From assembly GCA_964478545.1 (NCBI GenBank), contig CAYZIS010000010.1, positions 18,289-82,288 on the forward strand: a DNA stretch of 64,000 nt. The letters are read 5' to 3'. The notes under the pieces are model-generated. The model was not told the DNA's origin. It saw only the letters and a list, made by a program, of their open reading frames with translations, and made no database searches. Below, in pieces: positions 62,727-64,000 of the stretch (positions within the stretch are counted from its first letter, which is position 1; each line of letters starts with the position of its first letter). The position numbers and the translations under genes were made by a program. This stretch comes from DQWO01 sp964478545. Its GTDB lineage: Bacteria; Desulfobacterota; Anaeroferrophillalia; Anaeroferrophillales; Anaeroferrophillaceae.

Positions 62727-63415
62727 GTTTGCAAGGGGATTTTAGCTCTTTTAAGTAATTCTCTTAAAATTTCCGCCCGTAGTTGGCGCACTGATCCAGG
62801 GAAAGGACTCTGTCTGGACGCTGGTCGAATACCACTTTTTGCCGCCGTAAGAAAAAGAGCCCCATAATCCATCAGGGCGTTATGCCAATCCCGGCTTCTA
62901 GCTGCTGGCAGACAGCGTTCCGCCAGCTCGCGGATTTCAGCCAACGAAGGATTTACAAGGGCGAATTCGGCTATCAATATGCGGCGGATATTAGTGTCAA
63001 CTGTAGCCAGATTTTCATTGGCGGCAAAAATACGCACCGCTTTGGAGGTATACTCTCCAACTCCCGGAAGATTTTTATAATCCTGACAAGCTGGCAGCAC
63101 ATCGCCACCATAATCAGCCGTAATTTTTTTGACAGCTTCCAGTAAACGCTTAGCGCGGTTATTGTAACCCAGCCCCATCCACTGGGAAAGAACCTCTTTC
63201 AAGGTTGCCCCGGCCAATTCCTCCACCGTTCCCCATCGGGCCAACCAGCGTTTATAGAAAGGAATAACCCTTTCAACCTGAGTCTGCTGCAGCATGATTT
63301 CCGCCACCAGAATCCGATAGGGATCAGTGGTTCGCCGCCAGGGAAGATCACGTCCCTGGCAGCGATAAAAGAGAAAGATTTTTTCCTGGAATTTTCTGAT
63401 TATTTCTGACGACAT
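62633..63415 (-). CDS. MutY/HhH-GPD family DNA glycosylase lacking the Fe-S loop
   Basis: 260 residues. HhH-GPD core: LVAEIMLQQTQVERVIPFY (the Glu corresponds to the MutY catalytic Glu), MGLGYNNRAK, the hairpin LPGVGEYTSKAV and the catalytic Asp in TVDTNIRRI. In place of the C-x6-C-x2-C-x5-C cluster loop it reads YGALFLTAAKSGIRPASRQS, without cysteines, and the Nudix-like C-terminal domain of MutY is replaced by a short winged-helix-like tail. This matches the cluster-less MutY-like subgroup often mislabelled HesB. Substrate: probably A opposite 8-oxoG, not certain. Confidence 0.85.
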   Translation of the reverse strand: MSSEIIRKFQEKIFLFYRCQGRDLPWRRTTDPYRILVAEIMLQQTQVERVIPFYKRWLARWGTVEELAGATLKEVLSQWMGLGYNNRAKRLLEAVKKITADYGGDVLPACQDYKNLPGVGEYTSKAVRIFAANENLATVDTNIRRILIAEFALVNPSLAEIRELAERCLPAARSRDWHNALMDYGALFLTAAKSGIRPASRQSPFPGSVRQLRAEILRELLKRAKIPLQTYENDDRFLKALKGLEKEGLCRIEGQYLLIP

Positions 63416-63448
63416 TTTTTCTCTACAGAATAAAGATATTTTTCATGC

Positions 63449-63488
63449 AAAAAAAAAGGCATCCCGCCCGTTAAAGACGAGATGCCTT
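63449..63488 (-). terminator. Terminator of the cold-shock gene
   Basis: AAGGCATC / GATGCCTT stem, extended by CG pairs, with nine T residues on the reverse strand, 20 bases past the stop of the cold-shock gene. Confidence 0.85.
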
Positions 63489-63507
63489 CTTATGCAAAAT
63501 TGACTAT

Positions 63508-63708
63508 TTATAGTTTTTTGACGTTCTCAGCTGCCGGACCTTTTTGCCCCTGACCGACATCAAAAGATACACGATCACCTTCAGAAAGGGATTTAAACCC
63601 CGTCCCTTCAATAGCTGAATGATGTACGAAAATATCCTCACCACTGTCCTGCTCAATAAAACCATACCCTTTTTGGTCGTTAAACCATTTTACTGTTCCT
63701 TCTGCCAA
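63508..63708 (-). CDS. Cold-shock protein (CspA family)
   Basis: 66-residue OB-fold RNA chaperone. RNP1 (KGYGFIEQ) and RNP2 (DIFVHHSAI) are intact. AGGAGG-like ribosome site. Its leader of more than 100 bases is consistent with the thermosensing 5' regions of cold-shock genes. Confidence 0.95.
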   Translation of the reverse strand: MAEGTVKWFNDQKGYGFIEQDSGEDIFVHHSAIEGTGFKSLSEGDRVSFDVGQGQKGPAAENVKKL

Positions 63709-63810
63709 TTTCCTGTCCTCCTACTTAGGTTACTCTGAATCAGTCTGCATCGGTACAAAACGTCATAACAACATGCCGCTTTAATGAGCCGTAGACAAAT
63801 CAGTTGTTAT

Positions 63811-63839
63811 CTTGTAATTAAGTTGCAAGAAAAAGTCAA
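63811..63839 (-). promoter_or_regulatory. Candidate promoter of the cold-shock gene
   Basis: On the reverse strand TTGACT (63834-63839), 17-base spacer, TACAAG (63811-63816). This predicts a 5' leader of about 95 bases before the ATG at 63708. The last 160 bases of the window show no recognisable gene. Confidence 0.45.
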
Positions 63840-64000
63840 CAAAAAAACACCATTATCTGAAAAAAATCATTACATTTAAAAATTACTGAAATTTCGATAT
63901 AAGAAAACTTTTGCAGGATGTCCAATTGAAGTTACTTCCGGCACGACATCGTGAGGGTAGCCCGTTGTTTTTTCCGGCAAATGGAGCACAGAAATTGACC

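Overview
The window reads like a chromosome segment from an anaerobic or microaerophilic Desulfobacterota-type (old Deltaproteobacteria) bacterium of moderate G+C. Pointers are a 1Fe superoxide reductase (neelaredoxin type), a membrane pyrophosphatase, an NtrYX-like pair preceded by a DUF4390 gene, an RseC-family protein, DsrE/YedE sulfur-handling genes, a FadN-type beta-oxidation operon and a TRAP transporter. No species is assigned.

Core half (1-35.3 kb). A truncated GGDEF-EAL gene and a superoxide reductase are followed by uppP and tRNA-Arg. A fatty-acid degradation regulon comes next: fadE-fadB-fadA in one unit, acyl-CoA ligase plus TetR regulator in the next, with palindromic FadR-like operators upstream of both. 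yebC-ruvC-ruvA-ruvB follows, interrupted between yebC and ruvC by a MITE-like element with a 7-bp target duplication. Then come the pyrophosphatase, the ispE/tRNA-Gln/prs/rplY/pth housekeeping block, moaA-moaC with an orphan oligopeptide ABC ATPase and Hsp20, and a DAHP synthase gene preceded by an aromatic-rich leader peptide and a mutually exclusive hairpin set (an attenuator). A TRAP operon has an internal terminator after the solute-binding protein gene. DUF4390-ntrY-ntrX-rseC-smpB-ssrA closes the half.

Accessory half (35.3-60.5 kb). The 3' end of the tmRNA gene plus about 165 bp of downstream sequence is repeated at 51.77 kb, so 35.3-51.8 kb is a 16.5-kb island inserted in ssrA. It carries a type I restriction-modification operon (hsdM-hsdS-AlbA/ATPase-like gene-hsdR-YgjP-like peptidase), a NYN-domain nuclease, an XRE regulator, DUF6155, DUF488 and DUF6125 genes, and debris of an AbiE toxin-antitoxin pair fused to a phage M23 peptidase fragment. 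I recognise no integrase. Beyond the second att copy (51.9-60.4 kb) intact small genes (DTW, STAS-like, DsrE, HD, GIY-YIG, HigA) are mixed with truncated ones (amidohydrolase, flavoprotein, two Fic fragments, HigB, GNAT). This suggests an older, decaying second insertion at the same site. A PAS hybrid histidine kinase lies in this zone.

Right end (60.5-64 kb): a DUF815 ATPase, a pair of YeeE/YedE sulfur-transport half-proteins, a MutY-like glycosylase lacking the iron-sulfur cysteines, and a cold-shock protein.
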